Positions 7,513-14,976 of a stretch of 25,377 nucleotides of DNA are shown one piece after another. Below the pieces are notes generated by a model that was given only the letters and a program-made list of their open reading frames with translations, was not told where the DNA came from and searched no databases. The position numbers and the translations under genes were made by a program. Location: the NCBI GenBank assembly GCA_030039095.1, contig JASHQP010000143.1, positions 1-25,377 of the forward strand, given 5' to 3'. Numbering within the stretch: position 1 is the first letter of the stretch; the number at the start of each line of letters is the position of its first letter. The stretch comes from Streptosporangiaceae bacterium. GTDB lineage: Bacteria; Actinomycetota; Actinomycetes; Streptosporangiales; Streptosporangiaceae.

Positions 7513-8925
7513 TCAAGCCCCGCTGCCCGCGTCGGGGAAGCCGGCCACCGACGGTGACAGCAGGTAACTGTGGAACACGCCATCCGGGTCGCGCGTGGCC
7601 CGCAGTTCCTCCAGCCGTGCCGAGTTGGCCGCCGCCATCCCCGGCCAGGGCCGGCAGAGAAGGTTCTCGTCCGCGAACTGGATGCCCTTGGAGAGCGGCT
7701 CCAGCTTGCGCATCTGCTCCGTGGTCCAGCGGGCCAGCTCCGCGTCGGTCACCCCGTCCGCGTCCTCGGCGACCCCGTAGACGGCCAGGTAGTACCTGCC
7801 CTGCATGGAGAACGCGAAGTCCGGCAGCTCGTGCACGGTGTGCGGCCCGAACAGCAAATGGGAACGGGTGGTGGGAAACGTCTTGATCAGTTCCTCGAGC
7901 TGCGGGACCAGCTCATCGGCGCTGGCGTCCGTCCACATGTTGTCGGCCACAAAGTGCAGCCCGTCCGGGTACACCGCGGTCAGCCCTTCGCCGGGTGAGG
8001 AGGGTCCCGCGGTGACGGCAGGCTCCCGCAGCAGCGCCCGCCCGGCCGCGGGGCAGGTGTCGAGGACGCCGAGCAGTTCCAGGGCGTGTTCCTCGGTGCT
8101 GGACTTGGCCACGCCGAAGACGTTGACCACCGCGCCCGCCCCTCCGGGCACGGTCTCGGCGAACTTGGGCAGCACGAACACGCCGATCTGCAGTCCCTGC
8201 GGGAGCCCTGCCTCGGTGAGCTCGATCAGCCAGCGGAAGATGACACCGGCGTCCTCGGGCGCATAGAAGAACCCACGGGCGCGGATCTCCGGCGGCATCG
8301 GATGCAGCCGGACGTGGAACCGGGTCACCACGCCGAAGAAACCGGAACCCGAGCCGCGTGCCGCCCAGAACAAGTCGGGATTGTCGGTGTCGCTGGCGTG
8401 CACGAGCTCGCCATCGGCGGTGACGACGTCCATCGAGGTGACGCTCATCGCGGCCACCCCGACCTCGGTGGTGTTGAAGCCGAAGCCGCCCTGCAGGACG
8501 AAGCCGCCGAAGCCGACGTCCCGGCACCCGCCGGTCGGGAAGTACAGCCCGTGCGGCAGCAGATGCGGGTTGAGTTCCTGGCTGCGGACGCCGGGGCCCA
8601 CGATGGCGGTCCGCTCCGTCACGTCGACGGTGATCTCGGTCATGCGGGAAAGATCGATCAGCACACCGCCGTCGCGGATGCTCGAGTCCACCCAGCTGTG
8701 GCCGCCGGACCGGGCCTTGACCTTCCAGCCCCGCTCGCGCGCCAGCCTGACCGCCGCGACAACATCCTGGTCGTCCCGCGCGACCACGACGGCGTCCGGG
8801 TACCGGTCGACGGCTCGGGCGTTCCAGTCCACCTCGGCGCGGGCGGGCTTCAGCCGCAGCGGCTCGTAGCCCGGCTCGCCCCTGTAGTAGATCTTCCCGG
8901 TGAGCAGGCCGGCGGGATCGGGCAT
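7513..8925 (-). CDS. FAD-linked oxidoreductase, berberine-bridge-enzyme (BBE)-like
   Basis: A 470-residue flavoprotein of the PCMH/FAD_binding_4 family with a BBE C-terminus. The FAD domain shows VVAAVRLARERGWKVKARSGGHSW, where H76 is the family's 8-alpha-histidyl FAD attachment site. C134 in TGGCRDVGFGGF aligns with the 6-S-cysteinyl site, so bicovalent FAD attachment is likely. The C-terminal ANSARLEELRATRDPDGVFHSYL is the typical BBE ending. I choose ATG 8925, which has AAGGAGA just upstream; the frame is open further upstream but without this signal and overlapping the FAH gene. Such enzymes oxidise alcohols, sugars or alicyclic/phenolic substrates with O2. No signal peptide is seen. It follows the FAH gene by 61 bp and is probably co-transcribed with it. 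Confidence 0.9.
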   Translation of the reverse strand: MPDPAGLLTGKIYYRGEPGYEPLRLKPARAEVDWNARAVDRYPDAVVVARDDQDVVAAVRLARERGWKVKARSGGHSWVDSSIRDGGVLIDLSRMTEITVDVTERTAIVGPGVRSQELNPHLLPHGLYFPTGGCRDVGFGGFVLQGGFGFNTTEVGVAAMSVTSMDVVTADGELVHASDTDNPDLFWAARGSGSGFFGVVTRFHVRLHPMPPEIRARGFFYAPEDAGVIFRWLIELTEAGLPQGLQIGVFVLPKFAETVPGGAGAVVNVFGVAKSSTEEHALELLGVLDTCPAAGRALLREPAVTAGPSSPGEGLTAVYPDGLHFVADNMWTDASADELVPQLEELIKTFPTTRSHLLFGPHTVHELPDFAFSMQGRYYLAVYGVAEDADGVTDAELARWTTEQMRKLEPLSKGIQFADENLLCRPWPGMAAANSARLEELRATRDPDGVFHSYLLSPSVAGFPDAGSGA

Positions 8926-8986
8926 CGCGGTCTCCTTCCGCGCTGCGCGCTCAGCGCTGCGACGGCTCATATGAAAATGCGGGGGG

Positions 8987-9862
8987 CTAGGGAGCCTGGT
9001 GCCGGTCCACGTCCGCCTGAGCGGCGACCGTGTTGCGCAGCACGCCAACACAGGAGATCTCCACCTCCACCACGTCTCCCGGCTCGAGCAGCAGCGGCGG
9101 GTCGTGGTAGACGCCCACACCCGCTGGGGTCCCGGTCACGATCACGTCACCGGGGGCCAGCGGGGTGAACGCCGAGATGTAGGCGATCAGGGCGGGGACG
9201 CCGAAGATCATGTCGGACAGTGGCGCGTGCTGCGTGCGCTCCCCGTTGACCCGGGTCTCGAGCCAGTGCTCACCCAGGTCGGGTACCTCGTCGGCGGTGA
9301 CCAGCCAGGGGCCGAACGCGCCGGAGCGGTAGAAGTTCTTGCCCGGGATGAACTGGCTGGTGTGCCGCTGCCAGTCGCGCACCGAGCCGTCGTTGTAGGC
9401 CGAGTAGCCGGCCACGCAGGACATCGCGTCCTGTTGCGGCACCAGGAAGCACGTGCGGCCGATCACCACGGCAAGCTCACCCTCGTAGTCATACTGGGCG
9501 GCCGCGTCCGGGCGGCGCAGTGCCTCACCGTGCCCGACCTGGCTGTCGGGGTAGCGGGTGAACACCGTGGGGTGGCTGACCTCGGGCGCGTTGCCCTCCG
9601 CGCGGTGGTCGGCGTAGTTCAGGCCGATGGCCAGTATCTTCGCCGGGTCGGGCACCGGCGGCAGCAACGTCACATCGGCAAGGGCGACATCTGGCTCCGC
9701 GGCCCCGGCCTCGGCGGCATCCGCCAGCCGGCCGCTGGCCAGCAGCGCGCGGACCGAGGTGATCTCCGGGGCCATCCGTGCCGAGAGGTCCACGATTCCG
9801 GCGCCCGAAACCACGCCGAACCTTGCGCGGCCACCGTTCTCGTGGAATGTTACAAGGCGCAT
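8987..9862 (-). CDS. FAH-family hydrolase/decarboxylase (stand-alone)
   Basis: A 291-residue fumarylacetoacetate-hydrolase-family enzyme with the N-terminal small domain (MRLVTFHENG.. to about 70) and the catalytic domain. Metal ligands are visible as YEGE at 126-129 (E127, E129) and D158 in YNDGS; K174 in PGKNF and TGTPAGVG at 243-250 complete the family pattern. This form is usual for 2-oxo-hept-3-ene-dioate hydratase/decarboxylase-like, acylpyruvase or fumarylpyruvate hydrolase activity, acting after ring cleavage. ATG 9862 is preceded by GGAGG (9876-9872). It is distinct from the FAH half of the fusion protein at 1005, which lacks the small N-terminal domain, so the window offers two different FAH steps. 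Confidence 0.92.
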   Translation of the reverse strand: MRLVTFHENGGRARFGVVSGAGIVDLSARMAPEITSVRALLASGRLADAAEAGAAEPDVALADVTLLPPVPDPAKILAIGLNYADHRAEGNAPEVSHPTVFTRYPDSQVGHGEALRRPDAAAQYDYEGELAVVIGRTCFLVPQQDAMSCVAGYSAYNDGSVRDWQRHTSQFIPGKNFYRSGAFGPWLVTADEVPDLGEHWLETRVNGERTQHAPLSDMIFGVPALIAYISAFTPLAPGDVIVTGTPAGVGVYHDPPLLLEPGDVVEVEISCVGVLRNTVAAQADVDRHQAP

Positions 9863-9892
9863 ACTGACATACCTCCAAAGGACGCCGATGGA

Positions 9893-9921
9893 AACATATC
9901 CTGCTCAGCCCAGGCGGGCAA
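9893..9921 (-). promoter_or_regulatory. Putative promoter of the FAH gene
   Basis: On the - strand TTGCCC (9921-9916) and TATGTT (9898-9893) are 17 bp apart, which would start a transcript with a leader of about 24 nt containing the GGAGG site. The 99-bp gap also has to serve the divergent DUF3500 gene; no convincing + strand -35/-10 pair was found for that direction. Confidence 0.35.
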
Positions 9922-9961
9922 CAGGCGGCGGGGCGTCCGGAGCGACCGGGAGGGAGCACGG

Positions 9962-11074
9962 ATGAGCACGGCCTTCGAGGCGCCGGAAACGATCCGGAAA
10001 ATGCTGACCGCCACCTGGGCGTTTCTGTACAGCCTCAGCCCCGAGCAGCGGCGCGCGGCCGAGTACCCCATGACCGACCCCCGCCGGCTGGACTGGGACT
10101 TCATTCCCAAGCCGGACCGCATCGGCATTCCGCTCGCCGACCTGGACCGCCACCAGCGGATCATCGCGCATACCCTGCTCCGGGCCGGGACCAGCATGAC
10201 CGGCTACACCAAGGCCCTGCAGATCATGGCCATGGAGAACATTCTGCGCGAGCTCGAGATCGGCCGGCTCGGCCCGATCGGCGGCGACTTCCGCAACAGC
10301 GACCTGTACTACCTGAGCTTCTATGGCCGTCCCGGGTTCGAGGACACGTGGGGCTGGCGAGTGCTCGGCCACCACCTGTGCATCTGCTACACGATCATCG
10401 AGCAGCGCTACCTGACCGTGACGCCATGCAACATGGGCGCCCAGCCCGCCCAGGCCGGCACGCTCAGCCCGCTGCGCGACGACGAGGACCTGGGCTTCGC
10501 CCTGCTGCACGGCCTGCCGGGGCAACTCAGGGACCGCGCGGTGATCCACCCGGTCGCGCCGGCCGACTACGCAACGCGGCAGGTGCCGTTCATCGGCAAG
10601 GTCGAGTACCCGGACTACGTCGATCTGGGCATCCCCTGGTACCAGATCACCGACGCCGACCGGGAGGCACTGAAGTTCGTCAAGGACGAGCCGCGCGGCG
10701 TCGCCGGTGCGGAACTGCCCGATGCGCAGGCCGGGACGCTGACCGACCTGGTGCACTGCTACCTGGACCGGATTCCCGAAGAGCTCGCCGGCCGGCAGAA
10801 GGCCCGGCTGGCCGAGGAGGGCCTGGAAAACATCTACTTCTGCTGGGCAGGCGGCCTGGAGCGCGGCACCAGCCACTACTACCGGGTGCAGACCCGCAAC
10901 ATCCTCATCGAGTTCGACAACGCGATCGACAGCGGCAACCACATCCACTCGGTCTGGCGGGACTACCGCAACGACCTCGGGCACGACCTCCTGCTCGAGC
11001 ACTACGCGCGTGAGCAGCACGAGGGCCATCACCTGCAGACCCGGCTGCAGTCCTCGGTGCCAGAGGACGACTGA
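9962..11074 (+). CDS. DUF3500 family protein
   Basis: A 370-residue soluble protein with the hallmark blocks of DUF3500: WDFIPKPDRIGIPL after the start, TWGWRVLGHHL (H137, H138), CWAGGLERGTSHYYRVQ (294-308) and GNHIHSVWRD (325-334). The conserved His/Glu/Asp pattern suggests a metal or catalytic centre, but to my knowledge the family has no proven reaction. There is no signal peptide. ATG 9962 follows GGGAGGGAGC. The gene stands alone on the + strand between two - strand catabolic units, divergent from the FAH gene. Nearby ring-cleavage and FAH genes suggest a hydrolase, lactonase or decarboxylase-like step in the same pathway; this is inference from context only. Confidence 0.92.
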   Translation: MSTAFEAPETIRKMLTATWAFLYSLSPEQRRAAEYPMTDPRRLDWDFIPKPDRIGIPLADLDRHQRIIAHTLLRAGTSMTGYTKALQIMAMENILRELEIGRLGPIGGDFRNSDLYYLSFYGRPGFEDTWGWRVLGHHLCICYTIIEQRYLTVTPCNMGAQPAQAGTLSPLRDDEDLGFALLHGLPGQLRDRAVIHPVAPADYATRQVPFIGKVEYPDYVDLGIPWYQITDADREALKFVKDEPRGVAGAELPDAQAGTLTDLVHCYLDRIPEELAGRQKARLAEEGLENIYFCWAGGLERGTSHYYRVQTRNILIEFDNAIDSGNHIHSVWRDYRNDLGHDLLLEHYAREQHEGHHLQTRLQSSVPEDD

Positions 11075-11104
11075 CCGCCGGTGCCGGGCGAGCCGCCCGA
11101 AGGC

Positions 11105-11440
11105 CTACTCCTGCGCCGCGTAGTCGTCTCGCCGCGGCGAGAAGACGCTCAGGTCCACGCAGGGCTCCTCGCCGACGGTCTCGGCGTAGTGCTCCACGTC
11201 CGGAGGGACGACCAGCATGTCTCCGGGACCGAGTTCGGTCGTCTCCGGGCCGACCGTGAAAGCGGCCCGCCCGGACACGATGTACACGATTTGCTCGTGC
11301 GGGTGTGTGTGCGGTCGCGGAGCATGCCCCGGCGACAGCGTCGTCCAGGCCAGCGTGGCGCCGTCACCAGAGAAGGACCGGCGCTGAACCCCCTCCCGGA
11401 CGTCCACCCCGCGCAACCCGGCCAGGCTAGCCTTCTTCAT
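11105..11440 (-). CDS. Small single-domain cupin
   Basis: A 111-residue cupin. Motif 1 is PHTHPHEQIVYIVSG, giving likely metal ligands H44, H46 and Q50 (or E49); motif 2 is PGDMLVVPPDVEH with H84. It is far too short to be a gentisate- or homogentisate-type dioxygenase and resembles small cupins that act as isomerases, dioxygenase-like enzymes or ligand sensors. ATG 11440 has an AGAGGA-type site upstream and lies within the end of the VOC dioxygenase gene (14-bp overlap), so the two are coupled. It converges on the DUF3500 gene with 30 bp between stops. Confidence 0.9.
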   Translation of the reverse strand: MKKASLAGLRGVDVREGVQRRSFSGDGATLAWTTLSPGHAPRPHTHPHEQIVYIVSGRAAFTVGPETTELGPGDMLVVPPDVEHYAETVGEEPCVDLSVFSPRRDDYAAQE

Positions 11441-12446
11441 CCGGAATCCTCTCTCGTGTCGTCGCCGCGTGGGCCGCCTGCGCGCCGGCCGACGGCGTGC
11501 CGTAGGTGTGGAACGTCACGGGCAGCGGGTGGCCCCAGCCGGCCCGCCCGGCCCACTCGTCCGCGCTCCACACCACCGGCGGCGCGTCCGGGTCGAATAC
11601 CAGGTACCCGCCGGTGGTGACCTCGATGCGGTTGCCTCCCGGCTCGTAGCAGTAGAGGTAGAACGACTGGACGGCGGTGTGCCGCGACGGGCCGGCCTCG
11701 ATGGTCACGCCCTGGTCCTGGTAGAGGTCGGCGACCCGCAGCACCTCGTCCCGCGAGTCCAGCCAGAACGCCACGTGGTGCAGCCGCCCGCTGGCCCGCA
11801 GCGCGTCCCGGGTATAGATGACCTCGTGGCCCTGGACGGTCGAGCTCATCCAGGCGCCAGCCTCCTCGGCGTCGTCGTGCATGACGATCTCATTGGTCCG
11901 CAGGCCGAGGCTGCGCTCGAGCGCCAGCCGGCAGCGCCCGACGTCGCGGGCCAGCAGGTTCACGTGCTCGAGGCGACGGACCCCGGCTCCGACGCCACGG
12001 TGGCGCTGCGGCTGGTTCTTCATCGGGGCAGCCAGGCCGGGCGGCGGCTGGTACCGGGTGGTCTCGTAGTAAATCTCGAAGGGGTGCCCGTCAGGGTCGG
12101 TGAACGCATAGGCGGGCCCGTGGCCGAAGCCGCCGTCGGTCCAGCCCCTGCCGAGGCCGGCCTCGGCAAGGGCTGCCGCCCGGCGGTGCAGGGCGGCCTC
12201 GCTGCGGGCCCGCAGCGCGACACGGCCGATGCCGGACCGCGGCGCCTCGGTCAGCTGCAGGCAGTACTGCTCGTAGTCCCAGACACCTCGCAGGAACACC
12301 GAGCCGCCGTCCGCGTGGACCGGGACCATCCCCAGCATGCGGGTGAAGTAGGCCGTGCTGTCGTCCGGGGCGGGCGTGAGGAGCTGCACATGCGCCAGGT
12401 GCGCGACGTCGCGCAAGTCGCGCTCCGCGACCTCATGCCTGTCCAC
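11427..12446 (-). CDS. Two-domain VOC extradiol dioxygenase (catechol 2,3-dioxygenase-like)
   Basis: A 339-residue type I extradiol dioxygenase with two glyoxalase/VOC domains (about 15-130 and 158-290). Fe(II) ligands by comparison with XylE are H161 in RLEHVNLL, H223/H224 in GRLHHVAFWLD and E275 in GGNRIEVTTGGY; H256 and a tyrosine near 264-267 take the places of the second-shell residues. It cleaves a catecholic ring next to the diol. The start is a GTG at 12446 with AGGTGAC upstream; an ATG eleven bases further in is out of frame. A C-terminal extension after residue 290 (WSADEWAGRAGWG...) is a known trait of some subfamily members. Evolutionarily unrelated to the LigB enzyme of the window. 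Confidence 0.9.
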   Translation of the reverse strand: MDRHEVAERDLRDVAHLAHVQLLTPAPDDSTAYFTRMLGMVPVHADGGSVFLRGVWDYEQYCLQLTEAPRSGIGRVALRARSEAALHRRAAALAEAGLGRGWTDGGFGHGPAYAFTDPDGHPFEIYYETTRYQPPPGLAAPMKNQPQRHRGVGAGVRRLEHVNLLARDVGRCRLALERSLGLRTNEIVMHDDAEEAGAWMSSTVQGHEVIYTRDALRASGRLHHVAFWLDSRDEVLRVADLYQDQGVTIEAGPSRHTAVQSFYLYCYEPGGNRIEVTTGGYLVFDPDAPPVVWSADEWAGRAGWGHPLPVTFHTYGTPSAGAQAAHAATTRERIPDEEG

Positions 12447-12466
12447 CTGTCACCTGCCTTCTGGCC

Positions 12467-12485
12467 GGCCAGGTTACGCCTGGCC
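12467..12485. promoter_or_regulatory. Inverted repeat in the divergent gap between VOC dioxygenase and Rid genes
   Basis: GGCCAGG (12467-12473) and CCTGGCC (12479-12485) form a perfect 7-bp inverted repeat around TTACG, 21 bp upstream of the GTG start of the dioxygenase. The rest of the 112-bp gap is AT-richer and includes TAATCT and ATATCA near 12508-12522. It may be an operator for both genes or a leader hairpin. Confidence 0.35.
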
Positions 12486-12558
12486 AGTTCAAGTATGCCA
12501 TGGTCAGTAATCTGGAATATCAGGAATGCGGCGCCGCGTGCGGTACGCTGCCTCAACC

Positions 12559-12942
12559 ATGAGCACGCGCCAGACCATCGACATCGATGAGCTCGCCCAC
12601 ACCGCCCCGATACCGGTCGCCGCCCGCAAGGGGCCGCTGCTGGCATCCAGCGCGATCTCTGGTATCGACCCGGAGACGTCACAAATGCCTGCCGACCTGG
12701 CGGCGCAGGTGGACAACCTGTTCGCCAACCTCGGGCGGATCCTCACCGTGGCCGGGGCAACACCGGACGACGTCGTGAAGCTCACGTTCTTCGTCAGGCA
12801 GCGGTCGGCCCGGGACACGATCAATCCTCGCTGGCTGGAGATGTTCCCGGACGCCAGTCAGCGGCCGGCCCGGCACACGGTGATCGCCGAGCTGCCCGCC
12901 GGGGTTCTGGTGCAGTGCGAGCTGCTCGCGTACTGCGGCTGA
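12559..12942 (+). CDS. Rid family (RidA/YjgF/YER057c) protein
   Basis: A 127-residue Rid protein: LLASSAISGIDPET, DLAAQVDNLFANLGRILTVAGATPDDVVKLTFFV, and the signature QRPARHTVIAELPAGVLVQCELLAY. R105 matches the catalytic arginine of RidA and E121 the catalytic-site glutamate. Members hydrolyse enamine/imine intermediates; one branch contains 2-aminomuconate deaminases of meta pathways, which would suit the divergent extradiol dioxygenase, but the branch cannot be decided here. I take ATG 12559; an upstream in-frame ATG at 12526 adds only Arg-rich residues. There is no clear Shine-Dalgarno site. Confidence 0.88.
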   Translation: MSTRQTIDIDELAHTAPIPVAARKGPLLASSAISGIDPETSQMPADLAAQVDNLFANLGRILTVAGATPDDVVKLTFFVRQRSARDTINPRWLEMFPDASQRPARHTVIAELPAGVLVQCELLAYCG

Positions 12943-12957
12943 CGCGGCACGGCCGAG

Positions 12958-12990
12958 CCGGGCCGGCGGGGACGCTGCAGGCGGGCCCGG
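12958..12990. terminator. Candidate bidirectional hairpin between convergent Rid and LLM genes
   Basis: CCGGGCC (12958-12964) pairs with GGCCCGG (12984-12990) around a 19-nt loop in the 48-bp space between two stop codons. No U-tract is present on either strand, so this is only a candidate. Confidence 0.3.
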
Positions 12991-14004
12991 TCAGCTGATG
13001 TCTGCCTTGCGCAGCAGCGGGATGACCTCGTAGCCGAACAGGTCCCTGGTGTGCCGCATCAGCTCCGGCTCGTAGATGTTGAAGCCGGCCAGGAAATGGC
13101 CGGCCCCGACCGTGCGGCACTGCCGGATGATCTGGTCGGCGACCTGCTCGGGCGTCCCGGAGATCAGCTCCTCCTCATCGATACGGGCTGCGCCCGAGTC
13201 CAGCACCTTCTCCGCTTCCCGGCTGGCCTGTGCCAGCACCTCGAAGCCGTGCCGCACAATCTGCCGCGCCTCGCCGACGCGATCGCCGCTCTCCACAACC
13301 GCGATCTGGCGGCGCAGCGCGAGCTGGTCGGGGCCGTCCGGCTGACCCGCGGCCCGGGCCGCCTCCCGGTACGCGTCATAGACCGGGACCAGCCCCTTTG
13401 CCGACGCGAAGCCGCTGCACATCTTCAGCCCGCGGCCCGCGGCGCGGGCGGCCGAGGCCGGGCTGATCGCCGCGGTCCAGATGGCCGGGCTCTGCTGGCA
13501 GAAGATCGGGGTCAGGCGCAGCTGGTCGAACCGGAAGCACTCACCGTCGTGCGAGACCACGCGGTGGCGCAGCGCATCCTGCAGCACGTCCAGGGCCTCG
13601 GCGTGGCGCGCCGCCGCCTCCTCGCGGCCGATGCCCACCTGGACCAGCTCCGGCGGTATCCCGCTGACCACACCCATCTCCAGGCGGCCACCGGTCAGGT
13701 GGTCCAGCATCGCGAATTCTTCGACGACCCGCCACGGCGTCGCGTGCGCCGCGACGGTGCCCAGCACGCCCAGCCGGAGCGTGCGCGTGCGCCCGGCCAG
13801 CGCCGCGATCAGCAGGTTCGGCGATGGGCTGTAGGCCGGGCCGAAGTGATGCTCGCTGAAGAAGATCCCCTCGAAGCCGCGGGCCTCGTCATCCGCCCAC
13901 AGGTCCAGGTGCCGCCGGAACTGCTGCTGAACCAGGGCGGCGTCCTCCCGCTCGGCCGGGTCGTGCAGCGCGTGAAAGAACTCGAACACCCATGGCGTGA
14001 TCAC
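12991..14004 (-). CDS. LLM-class flavin-dependent oxidoreductase (luciferase-like monooxygenase)
   Basis: A 337-residue bacterial-luciferase-like TIM-barrel protein: GFEGIFFSEHHFGPAYSPSPNLLIAALAGRT and LRLGVLGTVAAHATPWRVVEEFAMLDHLTGGRLEMGVVSG are classical LLM blocks; the C-terminal SGTPEQVADQI closes the barrel. It would use FMNH2 from a reductase (one is encoded at 6715-7341) or F420 and O2 to hydroxylate or cleave a substrate. GTG 14004 has AGGAGG five bases upstream. It is the last gene of the long - strand operon, 33 bp after the decarboxylase-like gene, which suggests oxidation and decarboxylation of the same compound. Confidence 0.92.
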   Translation of the reverse strand: MITPWVFEFFHALHDPAEREDAALVQQQFRRHLDLWADDEARGFEGIFFSEHHFGPAYSPSPNLLIAALAGRTRTLRLGVLGTVAAHATPWRVVEEFAMLDHLTGGRLEMGVVSGIPPELVQVGIGREEAAARHAEALDVLQDALRHRVVSHDGECFRFDQLRLTPIFCQQSPAIWTAAISPASAARAAGRGLKMCSGFASAKGLVPVYDAYREAARAAGQPDGPDQLALRRQIAVVESGDRVGEARQIVRHGFEVLAQASREAEKVLDSGAARIDEEELISGTPEQVADQIIRQCRTVGAGHFLAGFNIYEPELMRHTRDLFGYEVIPLLRKADIS

Positions 14005-14037
14005 GGCGGCCTCCTGGGAAGCGTCAGGGCCCGGCGG

Positions 14038-14958
14038 TCAGCCGAAACCGGGGAACAGGCGGCCGATCGTCAGCCGTTCGCCGGGCTGCGTGCCGAGGAT
14101 GTGCTGCTCGCGGCCCAGCCGCAGCAGCTCCTCGAAGCTGGCCCGGTTGGCATCCAGCCCGAACGGCACCGGATCGCCGGGAACGATACGGGCGACGCCA
14201 GGATCGGGCTGGAGGCCGTATTCCCGGGCCGCCGCGAACGCGTCGTAGAGCGCCCCCAGCAGCCACTCCCGGCCATCCAGCACCTCGTCGCGCACGGCGA
14301 TGATCGTGAAGGCAGGAACGACCCCGGTGCGCCGGTACTGCGCCAGGTCCAGCGCCTCCGCGTCGGCGAACAGCGGGCCCACAGCCGGTGAGCTGGCGCG
14401 TTTCAGGTTGGCGCCCGCGATGCCGGCCTGCAGGTCCCCCGCGGCGAGCCGGGGGAACAGGTCCTCGCCCTTGCCGGGCACGACGTTCGCCGGGTAGTGC
14501 TGCTCGCACTCGGCCACGTGCTCGGGCTCGGCCAGTACCCAGGTGACGCTGTCGGAATCCACGCCGAATTCGTCGCTGAGGATTCCGCGGTCCAGCACCC
14601 CCGGGGTGACCGTGTAGGTCCGCGTGCCCACCCGCTTGCCCGCCAGGTCGGCCGGGTGGCTGATCCCGGCCGAGAGGTTGATCAGGAAGTCGCGATGGTG
14701 GAACTGGTGCCGCGGCACCACCGGGATCGCGGTGATCGGCAGCCCGTACTGCCGCGCGGCGTAGTAGGACATGACGCTGAGCTCGGCCACGTCGTAGGCC
14801 AGATCGCGGCACATCTCACGGAACACCGCCGCGTAGTCCGTACCTCCGGCCGGCTCCAGCCGGACGCCCGGGATCGTCACTCGTCCGTCCAGCAGCGCCG
14901 CATGGTGATCCAGCCCGCTGATCGCGGTCCGCAATCGCAGCGGGCCTGATTCCGGCAT
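14038..14958 (-). CDS. 4,5-dihydroxyphthalate decarboxylase-like protein (PBP2 fold)
   Basis: A 306-residue protein with a type 2 periplasmic-binding fold but no signal peptide or lipobox, so it is cytoplasmic. The pattern LRLRTAISGLDHHAALLDGRVTIPGVRLE, then VFREMCRDLAYDVAELSVMSYY, is that of the Pht5 family (4,5-dihydroxyphthalate decarboxylase), whose members are often misnamed as ABC binding proteins. Later blocks include DLAGKRVGTRTYTVT and GVARIVPGDPVPFGLDANR. In phthalate breakdown by proteobacteria Pht5 makes protocatechuate, which would feed the LigAB module at the left end. ATG 14958 has GGAGGG three bases upstream. Specificity is unproven: decarboxylation of another ortho-dihydroxy aromatic acid is equally possible. 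Confidence 0.82.
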   Translation of the reverse strand: MPESGPLRLRTAISGLDHHAALLDGRVTIPGVRLEPAGGTDYAAVFREMCRDLAYDVAELSVMSYYAARQYGLPITAIPVVPRHQFHHRDFLINLSAGISHPADLAGKRVGTRTYTVTPGVLDRGILSDEFGVDSDSVTWVLAEPEHVAECEQHYPANVVPGKGEDLFPRLAAGDLQAGIAGANLKRASSPAVGPLFADAEALDLAQYRRTGVVPAFTIIAVRDEVLDGREWLLGALYDAFAAAREYGLQPDPGVARIVPGDPVPFGLDANRASFEELLRLGREQHILGTQPGERLTIGRLFPGFG

Positions 14959-14976
14959 GAGCCCTCCAGCCCGTTC

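Noticed and set aside
8999..9961. Upstream extension of the DUF3500 frame
   Set aside because: Antisense to the FAH gene; DUF3500 similarity begins right after the ATG at 9962, which has its own ribosome-binding site.
11105..11440. Cupin as a third ring-cleaving dioxygenase
   Set aside because: At 111 residues it is much shorter than gentisate- or homogentisate-type enzymes; only a general small-cupin call is supported.
13051..14391. 446-codon + strand frame
   Set aside because: Shadow of the LLM and decarboxylase-like genes; His/Arg/Gln-rich product without domains.
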